Source: Methylobacillus arboreus
GTDB taxonomy: Bacteria > Pseudomonadota > Gammaproteobacteria > Burkholderiales > Methylophilaceae
Length of the DNA: 64,000 nt
Assembly: GCF_020532725.1 (NCBI RefSeq)
Contig: NZ_JAJAVC010000006.1
Coordinates: 434,001 to 498,000 of the forward strand
Direction of reading: 5' to 3'
The translations under genes and the position numbers were made by a program. Shown here in pieces: positions 30,058 to 42,590 of this stretch. How positions within the stretch are numbered: the first letter of the stretch is position 1; the number at the start of each line of letters is the position of its first letter. Below the pieces are notes generated by a model. The model searched no databases and had not been told where the DNA came from. It worked only from the letters and a program-made list of their open reading frames with translations.

Positions 30058-30090
30058 TAGAGCCACAATCGCAAAAGTTGATGAGGCCAG
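30058..30090 (-). promoter_or_regulatory. Direct-repeat pair, putative MocR operator (ABM gene/mocR gap)
   Basis: On the minus strand CTGGCCTCA (from 30090-30082) is followed, at a 24-bp period, by GTGGCTCTA (30066-30058) and then CGGG. The pair upstream of the cupin gene has the same period and the element TGGCTCTAyGGG. It lies between the divergent ABM-domain and MocR-type genes. Confidence 0.5.
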
Positions 30091-30099
30091 ATAATTCAC

Positions 30100-30126
30100 T
30101 TGACATCCCCGGCGACAAAATACCAA
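30100..30126 (+). promoter_or_regulatory. Candidate sigma-70 promoter of the MocR-type regulator
   Basis: A perfect TTGACA (30100-30105) is followed, 15 bp later, by TACCAA. The repeat pair at 30058-30090 ends 9 bp upstream of this -35, so the regulator could control its own gene. Confidence 0.35.
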
Positions 30127-30165
30127 TGTAGAAAAAAGGGGGATAATCTCCCAGAGGACATTTCA

Positions 30166-31640
30166 ATGGAATTACTGATCAATATCGACCGGCACGACAG
30201 CCAGCCGCTCCAGGTTCAAATTTATGAAGCTGTCCGCCGCATGATCCTGACTGGCACGCTGAAAGCCGGGCAGCGGCTGCCTTCCACGAGAAGCGTCGCC
30301 GCCCAGCTGGAAATCTCCCGCAATACGGTAGTCATCGCCTATGAGAGACTCATGGCGGAGGACTACATTGCCTCGCGCATCAAGGCGGGCATCTTCGTCA
30401 ATGAAAACTGCCCGAAGCCAGCGTGCTCGCGCGTAACAGCCGCCCTGCAGTGGCTTCACAGGGCAGCCGCATCCGGGTGGGGAAAATTCCGGGCTTTTCC
30501 GGGCGCGCCCCGGAATTATGGAAAGAAAAAAAGCTGCGGCCCCAGTTCGATTTTTTTGTCGGACGCCCTCATCCCAAGAGCTTTCCGACGACTTTCTGGC
30601 AACGCGCCGTTTCAAGGCACCTGCCATATGCCAACGGCATGCAGACAGACTATGGCGACCCGAGAGGACTGCCCGCTTTGCGCCATGCCATCGCCGAGCA
30701 TTTGCGCGCCACACGCGGCATTGATGCAGAAGCGGACCAGATATTGATCACGGCGGGCATCCAGGGGGCATTGAACATGCTCGCGCGCATTTTCACCAGC
30801 GGCCGCTCCCAATTGAATGTCGCCGTCGAAAATCCCGGCTACCAGGGCGCGGCATTCCTGTTCAGCAGCTATGGCGCCCGGGTGTCTCCCGTAGAGGTGG
30901 ACGAGCAAGGCCTGCTCGTGTCCCAGCTTGAAGGCTTTCCCGGCAGCCTGGTGTATGTGACACCCTCCCACCAGTTTCCAACCGGCTGCACGCTTAGCCT
31001 GGACCGCAGGCTGCACCTGCTGGACTGGGCCTACCGGACAGGCAGCTACGTCATTGAGGATGACTACGACAGCGACTTCCGTTACGACGGGCCGCCCTTG
31101 ACTGCCCTTGCCGGCCTGGACCGCAAGGGAAGGGTGATCTACCTGGGGACGTTTTCCAAGTCGATCGGCGCCGGCATCAGGCTTGGCTATGCCGTCCTGC
31201 CGCGCCATCTGCTCGACCAGGCGCGCATCGTCAAGGCGTTGCTTGATCACGGCGCCCCATGGCTGGAACAAGCGGTTATAGCGGACTTTTTGCAAGAAGG
31301 CGCTTTCCTGCGCCACCTGAAGCGTATCCGCAGATCGTACATGGCGGCGCGCGACACGCTAATTGAAACGATTGAACACCACTTCCCCGGCGGCGCATTG
31401 CTAGGCAGGGAATGCGGCATGCACATGATGTGGACATTGCCGCCCGGCCTGCCTGCCGCGGAAGAATTGCAGCGGGTGGCACGGCAGCATGATGTCGGCC
31501 TGTATCCCCTGCAAGCCGCTGCCGCATACGAGCAGGGCACGCGCGGACGGTTCCGTGGCCGCGCCATCGTGCTTGGCTACACCGGCCTGTCTGCGGACGA
31601 AATCAGGCAAGCGATCGCACGCCTGGCCTCTGCCATTTGA
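30166..31640 (+). pseudogene. MocR-type (GntR-HTH plus aminotransferase-like) regulator, frameshifted
   Basis: Two overlapping reading frames together encode one MocR/PdxR-type regulator of about 490 residues. The first, from the ATG at 30166 (AGAGGA ribosome-binding site), gives the GntR winged helix (PLQVQIYEAVRRMILTG; LPSTRSVAAQLEISRNTVV). The frame changes by -1 between about 30400 and 30425. The second then gives the linker and a complete fold-type I aminotransferase-like domain, with PLP lysine in GTFSKSIGAGIRLGYAVLP and VIEDDYDSDFRYDG. One base seems to be missing. It may be a true lesion or a sequencing error; no other damage is visible. Neighbouring operator-like repeats suggest it controlled the ABM-domain and cupin genes. 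Confidence 0.8.
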
Positions 31641-31773
31641 AGCTCATCCAATTCCATACCTGAAACCTGCTCACAAAGCCGGCTCATAACGCGCCACGCA
31701 GGCAGCCATGTGCAACTGCGGCGCGCAAACGCGCGCGCCATTATCCATGCTGATGCCGCCTCAAGCCATCTCG

Positions 31774-31806
31774 CTGGCTCTAAATGAAATATGGCAACTG
31801 GCTCTA
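31774..31806 (+). promoter_or_regulatory. Exact direct-repeat pair upstream of the bicupin gene (putative MocR operator)
   Basis: CTGGCTCTA occurs at 31774-31782 and again at 31798-31806, a 24-bp period, and the second copy continues with TGGG. It is the main recognisable signal in the 297-bp gap between the MocR-type regulator and the cupin gene; the rest of the gap shows no ORF or terminator that I can support. Confidence 0.55.
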
Positions 31807-31828
31807 TGGGATGGCCAGCCCGCTGCCC

Positions 31829-31834
31829 TATGCT
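31829..31834 (+). promoter_or_regulatory. Candidate -10 box of the bicupin gene
   Basis: TATGCT lies 22 bp after the second operator-like repeat, nearly the same distance as at the ABM-domain gene (21 bp). There is no good -35. The predicted leader is roughly 95 nt. Confidence 0.35.
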
Positions 31835-31937
31835 CCGCCTGACATCGTCTTGAATGCCTCATGGCCGAATGCCTTTGCTGGTTTTCAAGGCCATGCCCTT
31901 ATCCACTCGATTAACTTGACATAAAAGGCCGAGAACC

Positions 31938-32792
31938 ATGACTAGTACAACCGCTGTTAAAACTGCCCAGGAGAATTTGAAAATAGAGACAGGCAGCAGA
32001 AACTTCAATCCTGGAACCTGGACACCGTTTGAATGGGACGACCCCATCTACGGCAAACAGGTAAAAGGCGAAGTTGCCGTTATCCGCACCCAAGGCACTT
32101 CCGGCACCCTGATGGCCGGGCTCTGGCGCACCGGCCCCAACATCGCCGGCTGCGAGCCGGACGGCACATGCCATGTGGATTACTCTGCCCCGCTGGGCGA
32201 TGAAACCATGGTGATCCTGGAAGGGTCGGCGACCGTCACTATCAAGGCGACAGGCAAGCAATACCGCCTTGAGGCTGGCACCATCATCAGCCACCCCAAA
32301 GACGTGGAGGTTTGCTGGGATATCGATTCACCATTCCTGAAAAAATTCTGGGTCATTTGGGACAGTCCAAAACAAGCGACCAAAAGCGATGATGTCTTCG
32401 TCGGCAACATCAACGACAACCCTGATGTCTGGAGCGCCTATGAATGGGTCGAACCTAACCATGGCCCGCAAGTCTGCGGTGAATTGTTCATGCTCCGCTC
32501 GACAGGCAGCACCGGCACATTGATGTGCGGCATGTGGCGCACGGGCGTGGGTATTGCCGGATGCGAAGCGGATGGCTCATCCACAGTTCCTTATACCGCA
32601 CCGCTTGGCGACGAAACCATGCTGCTGCTGGAAGGGCAGGCCCATGTCGTCAACGAGGAAACCGGGGAAGAATACGACTTCAAGGCGGGGGACGTGATCG
32701 CCCTGCCCTCGGGACTGAATATTACCTGGACATCGAAGGGGCCGTTTGTGAAGAAGTTCTGGATCATTACCAGTGAGAACCTTCCCACATAA
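31938..32792 (+). CDS. Two-repeat cupin (bicupin) protein
   Basis: A 284-residue cytoplasmic protein made of two tandem copies of a cupin module of about 130 residues. Repeat 1 has TGTLMAGLWRTGPNIAGCEP and APLGDETMVILEG; repeat 2 has TGTLMCGMWRTGVGIAGCEA and APLGDETMLLLEG. The cupins resemble the EutQ/DUF861 group, but metal-binding histidines are sparse. No signal peptide is present. It follows a MocR-type regulator and shares operator-like repeats with the ABM-domain gene. The function is unknown; a PLP- or amino-compound-related role is only a guess from the regulator. Confidence 0.75.
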   Translation: MTSTTAVKTAQENLKIETGSRNFNPGTWTPFEWDDPIYGKQVKGEVAVIRTQGTSGTLMAGLWRTGPNIAGCEPDGTCHVDYSAPLGDETMVILEGSATVTIKATGKQYRLEAGTIISHPKDVEVCWDIDSPFLKKFWVIWDSPKQATKSDDVFVGNINDNPDVWSAYEWVEPNHGPQVCGELFMLRSTGSTGTLMCGMWRTGVGIAGCEADGSSTVPYTAPLGDETMLLLEGQAHVVNEETGEEYDFKAGDVIALPSGLNITWTSKGPFVKKFWIITSENLPT

Positions 32793-32806
32793 AGGGGGCG
32801 AAGAGT

Positions 32807-32839
32807 AATCTGTAGCCGGTGAACCGCTGGTTACAGATT
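32807..32839 (+). other. Hairpin after the bicupin gene
   Basis: AATCTGTAGCC and GGTTACAGATT form an 11-bp inverted repeat with one G-T wobble around an 11-nt loop, 14 bp after the stop. No T run follows, so it may be an mRNA-stabilising or rho-dependent end rather than an intrinsic terminator. Confidence 0.45.
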
Positions 32840-32876
32840 GCATTGACCATATTGAAACAATGATGAAAACCAGCTC

Positions 32877-33326
32877 ATGAAATCCCTAGAAAACACACAG
32901 GATCAGGCCATGTTCTCAACACCATCTCTCCCTGAGCTGGAACATTCCACCGTCCCGGCAACATCGAACCGGCTCAAGCGCTGGCTATTGCATGTCCTAG
33001 CATTGTTGAGCCTTGCCATCGCCATGCTAGGGCTCGTCTTGCCAGGACTTCCAAGCACAGAATTCATTCTGCTTGCCGCATGGGCCGCCGCGCGTAGCTC
33101 CCCCCGCCTGCATGCCTGGATTTTGCGTCATCGCTTGTTTGGCCCGTTGCTCACCGATTGGCAGCAAGGCAAATTGCCGCGCCGTGCAAAATGGGCGGCC
33201 ACTATTGCAATGACAATTACCGCAATAATTATGGTTGCGTTCGTTACACACCTTCCCAGTGTTGTCATCTCCATAAGCTGCATGGCAACCGTACTCACTT
33301 GGCTATGGTGCCGCCCGGAGCCATAG
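32877..33326 (+). CDS. DUF454 (YbaN-family) inner-membrane protein
   Basis: A 149-residue membrane protein. The first hydrophobic hairpin has the DUF454 signature LGLVLPGLPSTEFILLAAWAAARSSPRLHAW, spanning about residues 51-81. A basic segment (WQQGKLPRRAKW) and two more helices follow. YbaN-like proteins have no firmly known role. The ATG at 32877 is used; an in-frame ATG at 32910 is also possible. Confidence 0.8.
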   Translation: MKSLENTQDQAMFSTPSLPELEHSTVPATSNRLKRWLLHVLALLSLAIAMLGLVLPGLPSTEFILLAAWAAARSSPRLHAWILRHRLFGPLLTDWQQGKLPRRAKWAATIAMTITAIIMVAFVTHLPSVVISISCMATVLTWLWCRPEP

Positions 33327-33486
33327 CTGTTACAGCCATTTCCTGACTCAAAATTAATACCAATTTTCTTTATCCCACCGCTAGAAACACTCGCCTCAGT
33401 AATAGTTTATTGACGTAACTTACTACTTCTCCATACCATGCAACTATACTAACCAGTAAACACCACCATGAAATGGAGGAGGAGAA

Positions 33487-34143
33487 ATGAGCGAATTTTA
33501 TGGGCAGCAGCACCGGCAATGGCAGGAGGTATTTGATGGCGTTGCCATGGCGGACCGGGTGCGTGACCTGATCGTGTTACCCACGATTCCGGAAGAACAT
33601 GCAGGATTTATTGCCAGCCGGGATTTTTTCTTTCTTTCCACGATTGACCATCGCGGCTTCCCCACCTGCTCACACAAAGGTGGTCAGCCTGGATTCGTGA
33701 AGATATTGGATGACTCGACATTGGCCTTTCCCAGCCTGGATGGCAACAGCATGTACCTTTCCATGGGCAATCTCTCGCTTAACCCGAAGATCGGCATGCT
33801 GTTCATTGATTTTGAGACACCGCATCGGGTACGGGTCCATGGTACGGCGAGCATAGACCAGGCCGATCCATTGCTTGCAGAATATCAGGAGGCAGAGTTG
33901 GTCGTGCGCGTAAAAATCGAGGAGGTGTTCGTCAATTGCCCACGCTACATCCACAAGCACCAGCGCGTGCAAACTTCACCTTATGTCCCCCAAGCCGGGT
34001 GCACCACTCCAACGCCGCAGTGGAAACGCCTGGACACTGTGCAGGATGTGCTGCACCAACCTGATCTCGACAAGGTTGCCAAAATGGGCGGCACCATCAC
34101 GATAGAAGAATATACGGAACTCATTCTCAAGGGAGATGCCTGA
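33487..34143 (+). CDS. Pyridoxamine 5'-phosphate oxidase-family flavin-binding protein
   Basis: A 218-residue protein with the split-barrel FMN-binding fold: FFFLSTIDHRGFPTCSHKGG in the first strand pair, then GNSMYLSMGNLSLNPKIGMLFIDFE (about residues 80-105) and RVRVHGTAS. The family includes PNP oxidase-like and general flavin-nucleotide-binding proteins; the substrate is not evident. A very strong GGAGGAGGAGA ribosome-binding site precedes the ATG. It lies 44 bp before an FMN reductase gene, so the two may form a flavin pair. Confidence 0.8.
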   Translation: MSEFYGQQHRQWQEVFDGVAMADRVRDLIVLPTIPEEHAGFIASRDFFFLSTIDHRGFPTCSHKGGQPGFVKILDDSTLAFPSLDGNSMYLSMGNLSLNPKIGMLFIDFETPHRVRVHGTASIDQADPLLAEYQEAELVVRVKIEEVFVNCPRYIHKHQRVQTSPYVPQAGCTTPTPQWKRLDTVQDVLHQPDLDKVAKMGGTITIEEYTELILKGDA

Positions 34144-34187
34144 TCGTTCACACGCTATTTTTACCATCGACCGATAAAGGAACCAGC

Positions 34188-34742
34188 ATGGCCAAGTTAT
34201 TGGGTATATCCGGCAGTTTACGCAAACAATCGTTCAATACTGCACTGTTGAATGCAGCAAAGGAGCTTGCACCCGCAGGCGTGGAGCTCGAGGTCGTCAA
34301 CCTGCATGGCATCCCGCTTTACGATGGTGATTTGGAGGAAACCTCCGGCATTCCTGAAGCCGTTGCCAAACTCAAGCAGAAAATCATTGCCAGCGACGGT
34401 GTCATCCTCGCCTCGCCTGAATACAACAGCAGCATTCCCGGTGTATTGAAAAACGCCACTGACTGGTTGTCACGCCCGCCGGCCGATATCACCCAGGTAT
34501 TCACTGGACGCGCATTCGCTGTGATCGGCGCCACGCCATCGGGGTTTGGCACCATTCTGGCGCAGGATGCCTGGCTTACGGTGCTGCGCCAGCTAGGCAC
34601 CCGTTACTGGGCTGGCGGTAAACTGCTGCTTTCACGCGCGCATGAAGCATTTGATGCGCAAGGCAGCCTGAGCAATCAACGCAGCAAGGAAGAGTTGGAG
34701 AAGTTCATTCAAGGCTTTGCGCAATTTTCTGCACAAAGCTAA
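34188..34742 (+). CDS. NADPH-dependent FMN reductase-family protein
   Basis: A 184-residue flavodoxin-like oxidoreductase. The FMN phosphate loop GISGSLRKQSFNTALLNAA is at residues 6-24, and ASPEYNSSIPGVLKNATDWLSR is the family's second signature. Members reduce FMN, azo dyes or quinones with NAD(P)H. It could supply reduced flavin to the PNPOx-family protein encoded upstream. Its end overlaps the convergent SdiA-regulated gene by 4 bp. Confidence 0.85.
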   Translation: MAKLLGISGSLRKQSFNTALLNAAKELAPAGVELEVVNLHGIPLYDGDLEETSGIPEAVAKLKQKIIASDGVILASPEYNSSIPGVLKNATDWLSRPPADITQVFTGRAFAVIGATPSGFGTILAQDAWLTVLRQLGTRYWAGGKLLLSRAHEAFDAQGSLSNQRSKEELEKFIQGFAQFSAQS

Positions 34743-35656
34743 ACACTGGATTTTGCACTGGAGCCTGGCTTGAAGACATAGAACAGGTTGGGCTCACTGA
34801 TCACATAAATGCGCTTGTCCGGGCCAATCGCCAACCCCTCGGCCTGCGGCACACTCTTGCTCAACCCTTGAAACCCGCGCCAAAGGGCGAGTGTATCCAG
34901 CATCTTACCCTCCGCGTCATATTCCGCCACCATGCGCGAATCATCACTCAGCAGCAGCACATGGCCGCTTGCTACATCATAGGTCACGGCAGACAAATCC
35001 CTCAACCCGCAAGAGGCCGTTTCCTGTAGTTTCTCGATATGGATGCTCACCGGCTGGCCAGGTAGCGCATCCACAAACCCATGGATGGCAATTACCCGCT
35101 TGGGTGACCGCTCTTTGGCCACCAGCAACCGGCGGCGCTCTTTATCCCAGACAATGCCCTCGAAGCCCTTGTTGTCGTGCGCATACATGGCGAGCGTCAG
35201 TGACGGCGCATTGCGGACATCCAGTTCATGCACATCATTCCTGATGTCGGCAATCACAAGCGTATGTGTATCTTCATTGAGGAGTGCGAAACGATTGCCG
35301 CCGATATGGGCAATCCCCTCCATATCGGAAATCCCTTGCACATGAATTTTGCGCAATACCTTGCCATCCAGGGCAAGTTCAACAATCAACGGCTGCTTGT
35401 TTGAAACGGTAAACAGGGTATGCGTTTCATGGTTGTAGCTGAGATCGGAAAGGTCGGACCCAACGCCGGGAATTTCAATCGCCTCACGTTCAACGACATA
35501 ATCCTTAAGACGCAGGGAAGCATCCTCTTTGACCTGCTGTGTACTCCACAAATGCCAGGCAATCGCCTCAAGCCTGAAGTTATAAGCGAGTAGCAGCAAT
35601 GCGGCAATGCATATCAACAGCAAGCCCAGGCGCCTGCCTGGCAGAAATCTGGTCAT
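34739..35656 (-). CDS. SdiA-regulated (YjiK-like) membrane-anchored protein
   Basis: A 305-residue protein with one N-terminal membrane segment (LGLLLICIAALLLLAYNF, about residues 10-27). The periplasmic part reads as a six-bladed beta-propeller of the SdiA-regulated family (GVGSDLSDLSYNHETHTLF; GISDMEGIAHIGGNRFALL; AEGLAIGPDKRIYVISEPN). The family name comes from an E. coli quorum-sensing-regulated gene; the function is not known and quorum control here is not implied. Confidence 0.78.
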   Translation of the reverse strand: MTRFLPGRRLGLLLICIAALLLLAYNFRLEAIAWHLWSTQQVKEDASLRLKDYVVEREAIEIPGVGSDLSDLSYNHETHTLFTVSNKQPLIVELALDGKVLRKIHVQGISDMEGIAHIGGNRFALLNEDTHTLVIADIRNDVHELDVRNAPSLTLAMYAHDNKGFEGIVWDKERRRLLVAKERSPKRVIAIHGFVDALPGQPVSIHIEKLQETASCGLRDLSAVTYDVASGHVLLLSDDSRMVAEYDAEGKMLDTLALWRGFQGLSKSVPQAEGLAIGPDKRIYVISEPNLFYVFKPGSSAKSSV

Positions 35657-35814
35657 CTTGATCTATAATCCTTAACAATTACCCATGACAAGAAACTGCC
35701 ATTAGGAACAAACCCTGTGCAAGACTTGCACGCTAACACAAAGTTCCATATTGAATGTCATTTCTATAACAATTACTTAGCATTAACCATGCCATATCAG
35801 GCTTGCCATACTTC

Positions 35815-36276
35815 ATGACCAGAACCATGCCGTACCACAAGACTTGCGAACTCTGCACCACAGCCGGAGGGGAAATTCTCTGGCAAGATGCTTTATGCCG
35901 CGTGGTGCATGTAGAAGACCAGGATTATCCGGGTTTCTGCCGCGTCATCCTGAACCGGCATATCAAGGAAATGAGTGACCTCAAGCCTGCGGACCGCGAG
36001 CATGTCATGCTGGTGGTATTTGCCGTGGAAGAAGCCGTGCGTGAAGTCATACGCCCTGACAAGGTCAATCTTGCCAGCCTGGGAAATATGACACCGCATG
36101 TGCATTGGCACGTGATCCCACGCTTCAAGCGCGACCGTCACTTCCCCAACCCAATATGGGGAGCAAGCAAGCGCGAAAGCTTGCCGCAGGCTTTGGACTC
36201 AGGCAGTAGCCAGGCATTAAAGAATGCTATCGCTGCCCGCCTGAATCAGGGCGAGCAGGTTTTTATGGGAATTTGA
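35815..36276 (+). CDS. HIT-family protein
   Basis: A protein of about 153 residues of the histidine-triad nucleotide hydrolase/transferase superfamily. The triad is in HVHWHVIPRF, and an N-terminal CELC pair is typical of the proteobacterial subgroup. Substrates of this group (dinucleoside polyphosphates, nucleoside phosphoramidates) are not resolved by sequence. The start could be ATG 35815 or ATG 35827 (MPYHKTCEL); neither has a clear ribosome-binding site. Confidence 0.85.
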   Translation: MTRTMPYHKTCELCTTAGGEILWQDALCRVVHVEDQDYPGFCRVILNRHIKEMSDLKPADREHVMLVVFAVEEAVREVIRPDKVNLASLGNMTPHVHWHVIPRFKRDRHFPNPIWGASKRESLPQALDSGSSQALKNAIAARLNQGEQVFMGI

Positions 36277-36297
36277 CAGCAAGATTCTCAATAATAG

Positions 36298-37248
36298 TTA
36301 CTGGGTGGCTAGGCTGTCTTCCTTGGTAAAGGTCCAGGTGCGGGTGATGCCGATAATATCGTATTCCCTGCGGATGTCTTCCGGAAAGGCGGCATAAGGC
36401 GCCGCAAGCTCGACAATGCGCTTGGCGGCATCATCCAGCACCTTGTGTCCCGAGCTGCGTGTAATGTGAATCTTGTCTATCGATCCATCCGCGCGAATAT
36501 CCACCGACAACTGTAATTTGCCATAGAGCTTTTGCTCCTTGGCCGCTTCGGGATAGTTCAGGTTGCCGATTTTCTCCACCTTCTGCCGCCATGCCTCTAC
36601 ATAGGTCGCAAAGCGGTACTCTTGTGTACGTCCACCCAGTTCCTTGCGTTTGGGGCGTTTCTGGTATTCGTCCTGCTGCTTGGCAATCTGAGCTTCCAGC
36701 CTCGCAATATCCATGCTGCTGGCAATCAGATCACGCGCATTGAGATTCTTTGGCGCATCTTGCTGTTGACCATGATCAGGCGTTGAAGTCGCAGCACTCT
36801 GTGCAGGCGCAGATTCAACCTTTTTCTGCTCCTTGAGCTGGGTCATGAGTTCCTGCGCCTGGCGCTCCAGCTCAGCTACCTTACCCTGCTGCGTCTGTTC
36901 CTGCTTTTCCTCACCAGGGCGCGAGGCAGCCGAGGCTTCCACCGACTGATCAGGAGTCACCTCGGTTTTCTTTTTCCTCGGCGGGGGCAGGGCAGTCTTC
37001 ATCTGCCTGTCCTGGTCGGTATTTCCACCTTTATCCAGGTTGGCTTGCGCCAAGGCATCGGCCTTCTTGGGCTTGGATTCGGTCTTGGCATTGACCAGGA
37101 CTACCTCCAGCGGCGGAATATTATCCTTGAGGAACTTGAGGTCGGGCGCCTCGAAATTGACCGAAAGAATCAGGATAACGTGAAACACGGCTGAAACCAG
37201 CAAGGCCCAACCCAGTATGCCCATTTCTTTCAAGCCAGGCAGGCTCAC
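36298..37248 (-). CDS. TonB C-terminal-domain protein
   Basis: A 316-residue protein with one N-terminal membrane helix (MGILGWALLVSAVFHVILIL), a Lys/Pro/Gln-rich periplasmic linker with a coiled-coil stretch (EKQEQTQQGKVAELERQAQE), and a C-terminal TonB domain (KLQLSVDIRADGSIDKIHI; VLDDAAKRIVELAAPYAAFP). It would transmit proton-motive force to outer-membrane receptors if partnered with ExbBD, which are not in this neighbourhood. The GTG start overlaps the mpl stop by 4 bp. Confidence 0.85.
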   Translation of the reverse strand: MSLPGLKEMGILGWALLVSAVFHVILILSVNFEAPDLKFLKDNIPPLEVVLVNAKTESKPKKADALAQANLDKGGNTDQDRQMKTALPPPRKKKTEVTPDQSVEASAASRPGEEKQEQTQQGKVAELERQAQELMTQLKEQKKVESAPAQSAATSTPDHGQQQDAPKNLNARDLIASSMDIARLEAQIAKQQDEYQKRPKRKELGGRTQEYRFATYVEAWRQKVEKIGNLNYPEAAKEQKLYGKLQLSVDIRADGSIDKIHITRSSGHKVLDDAAKRIVELAAPYAAFPEDIRREYDIIGITRTWTFTKEDSLATQ

Positions 37249-38630
37249 TCAGCCAGCCTCTGCAACAGGCGTTGATGGATACCGCCAAATCCGCCATTGC
37301 TCATGACCAGGATATGATCGCCAGGCTGCGCCTCTGCCGCAATCGCCTCCACCAACACCGGCAATGAATCGAATACGGCCGACTTGTGCTGCACAGGTTG
37401 CAATGCAGCGGCAGCATCCCAGCCCAGGTGCTCGCCGTAGCAGAACACCTGGTCGGCATCAGCCAGGCTTTGCGGCAAGGCATCCTTCATCACGCCCGAC
37501 TTCATGGTATTGGAACGCGGTTCAAGCACGGCCAGGATGCGTGCCTGGCCGACCTTGGCGCGCAAACCCGCCACCGTGGTGGCAATCGCGGTAGGATGAT
37601 GGGCAAAGTCGTCATAAACGGTAATGCCGTTGACCACGCCACGCACCTCCATGCGCCGCTTGACATTCCTGAACTCGGAAAGCGCCACAATGCCGGTTTC
37701 AATCGCCACACCGGCATGACGCGCCGCAGCCAAGGCAGCCAGCGCATTCATGCGGTTATGTTCGCCCAGTAACTGCCATTGCACCCTGCCTTTGGACTCG
37801 CCCTTGAAGTCCACGGTAAAGCTGCCTTCAGCATCCACATCCTGCGCCTGCCAGTCGGTGCCGAAATACTCCACAGGTGTCCAGCAGCCACGCTTGATGA
37901 CCCGCTTGAGGCTGTCCTCCCTGCCATTGGCCACCAGCAAGCCATTGCCGGGCACCGTGCGCACCAGATGGTGGAACTGGGTTTCTATCGCCGCCAGATC
38001 GGCAAAAATGTCCGCATGGTCGAATTCCAGGTTGTTGAGGATGGCCGTGCGCGGGCGGTAATGCACAAACTTGGAGCGCTTGTCGAAAAACGCCGTGTCG
38101 TATTCATCGGCCTCAATCACGAAAAACGGCGAAATGCTCTTGTCGTCCTGGCGCGGCACACCGGGCCGCCGCGCGGAAACGCCAAAATTCTCTGGCACGC
38201 CACCAATCAGGAAGCCAGGGGCCAAACCGGCATATTCCAGTATCCAGGCCAGCATGGAAGTGGTGGTGGTCTTGCCATGGGTGCCGGCTACAGCGAGCAC
38301 CCACTTTTCCTGCTCACCTGGCCGTGCATAGAGAATATTCTCGGCCAGCCATTGTGGGCCGGAGATATAGGACAAACCGCGGTTGAGAATTTCCTCCATC
38401 AGGGGATTGCCACGCGCCACCACATTGCCCACGACATAAATGTCGGGGTTGAGGGAAACCTGCTCCGGGCCGAAGCCTTCGATCAGCTCTATGCCCTGGG
38501 CCTCAAGCTGCGTGCTCATGGGCGGATAGACATTGGCGTCGCAGCCGGTCACGCGATGCCCGGCTGCCTTGGCGAGCACCGCAATCCCGCCCATGAAGGT
38601 GCCGCAGATGCCGAGGATATGTATATGCAT
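37245..38630 (-). CDS. mpl: UDP-N-acetylmuramate:L-alanyl-gamma-D-glutamyl-meso-DAP ligase
   Basis: A 461-residue Mur-ligase enzyme that joins recycled tripeptide to UDP-MurNAc. The Rossmann start is MHIHILGICGTFMGGIAVLA, the ATP loop is AVAGTHGKTTTTSMLAWIL, and the domain 3 motif is YDDFAHHPTAI. Unlike MurC, it uses a preformed tripeptide. It fits with the AmpG permease encoded at 3.7-4.9 kb in wall recycling. It is coupled to the TonB-like gene by a GTGA overlap. Confidence 0.93.
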   Translation of the reverse strand: MHIHILGICGTFMGGIAVLAKAAGHRVTGCDANVYPPMSTQLEAQGIELIEGFGPEQVSLNPDIYVVGNVVARGNPLMEEILNRGLSYISGPQWLAENILYARPGEQEKWVLAVAGTHGKTTTTSMLAWILEYAGLAPGFLIGGVPENFGVSARRPGVPRQDDKSISPFFVIEADEYDTAFFDKRSKFVHYRPRTAILNNLEFDHADIFADLAAIETQFHHLVRTVPGNGLLVANGREDSLKRVIKRGCWTPVEYFGTDWQAQDVDAEGSFTVDFKGESKGRVQWQLLGEHNRMNALAALAAARHAGVAIETGIVALSEFRNVKRRMEVRGVVNGITVYDDFAHHPTAIATTVAGLRAKVGQARILAVLEPRSNTMKSGVMKDALPQSLADADQVFCYGEHLGWDAAAALQPVQHKSAVFDSLPVLVEAIAAEAQPGDHILVMSNGGFGGIHQRLLQRLAE

Positions 38631-38679
38631 AAGGCTAAATGAACTTTCGAATCAGGTTGATTGTAGCAAATGCAGACAA

Positions 38680-42468
<3,789 letters not shown>

Positions 42469-42527
42469 GCAAAACCTTAAATACTGGCGGACTGAAACCT
42501 GCCAGGTGATTGAATATTCAGGGCGTG

Positions 42528-42533
42528 ATTATA
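42528..42533 (-). promoter_or_regulatory. Candidate -10 box of metH
   Basis: On the minus strand this reads TATAAT, 60 bp upstream of the metH ATG. The -35 region at 17 bp is poor; GGCATG and CATGC half-sites just upstream form an imperfect palindrome that may bind an activator. Confidence 0.4.
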
Positions 42534-42590
42534 AATCAGCTAAAGCATGGCGCATAACATGCCAATAATTTCTCCACATCCCGAGCGGCT

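Noticed and set aside
30166-30747. Programmed ribosomal frameshifting in the MocR-type gene
   Set aside because: The switch region shows no slippery heptamer followed by a stable structure that I can see, so a mutation or sequencing error is simpler.
31916-31921. TTGACA just before the bicupin gene as its -35 box
   Set aside because: It lies only 16 bp before the ATG, so there is no room for a -10 and a start site.
42469-42590. A cobalamin, SAM or SAH riboswitch upstream of metH
   Set aside because: The gap is 122 bp, and I see neither a B12-box nor the SAH or SAM riboswitch core motifs on the coding strand.
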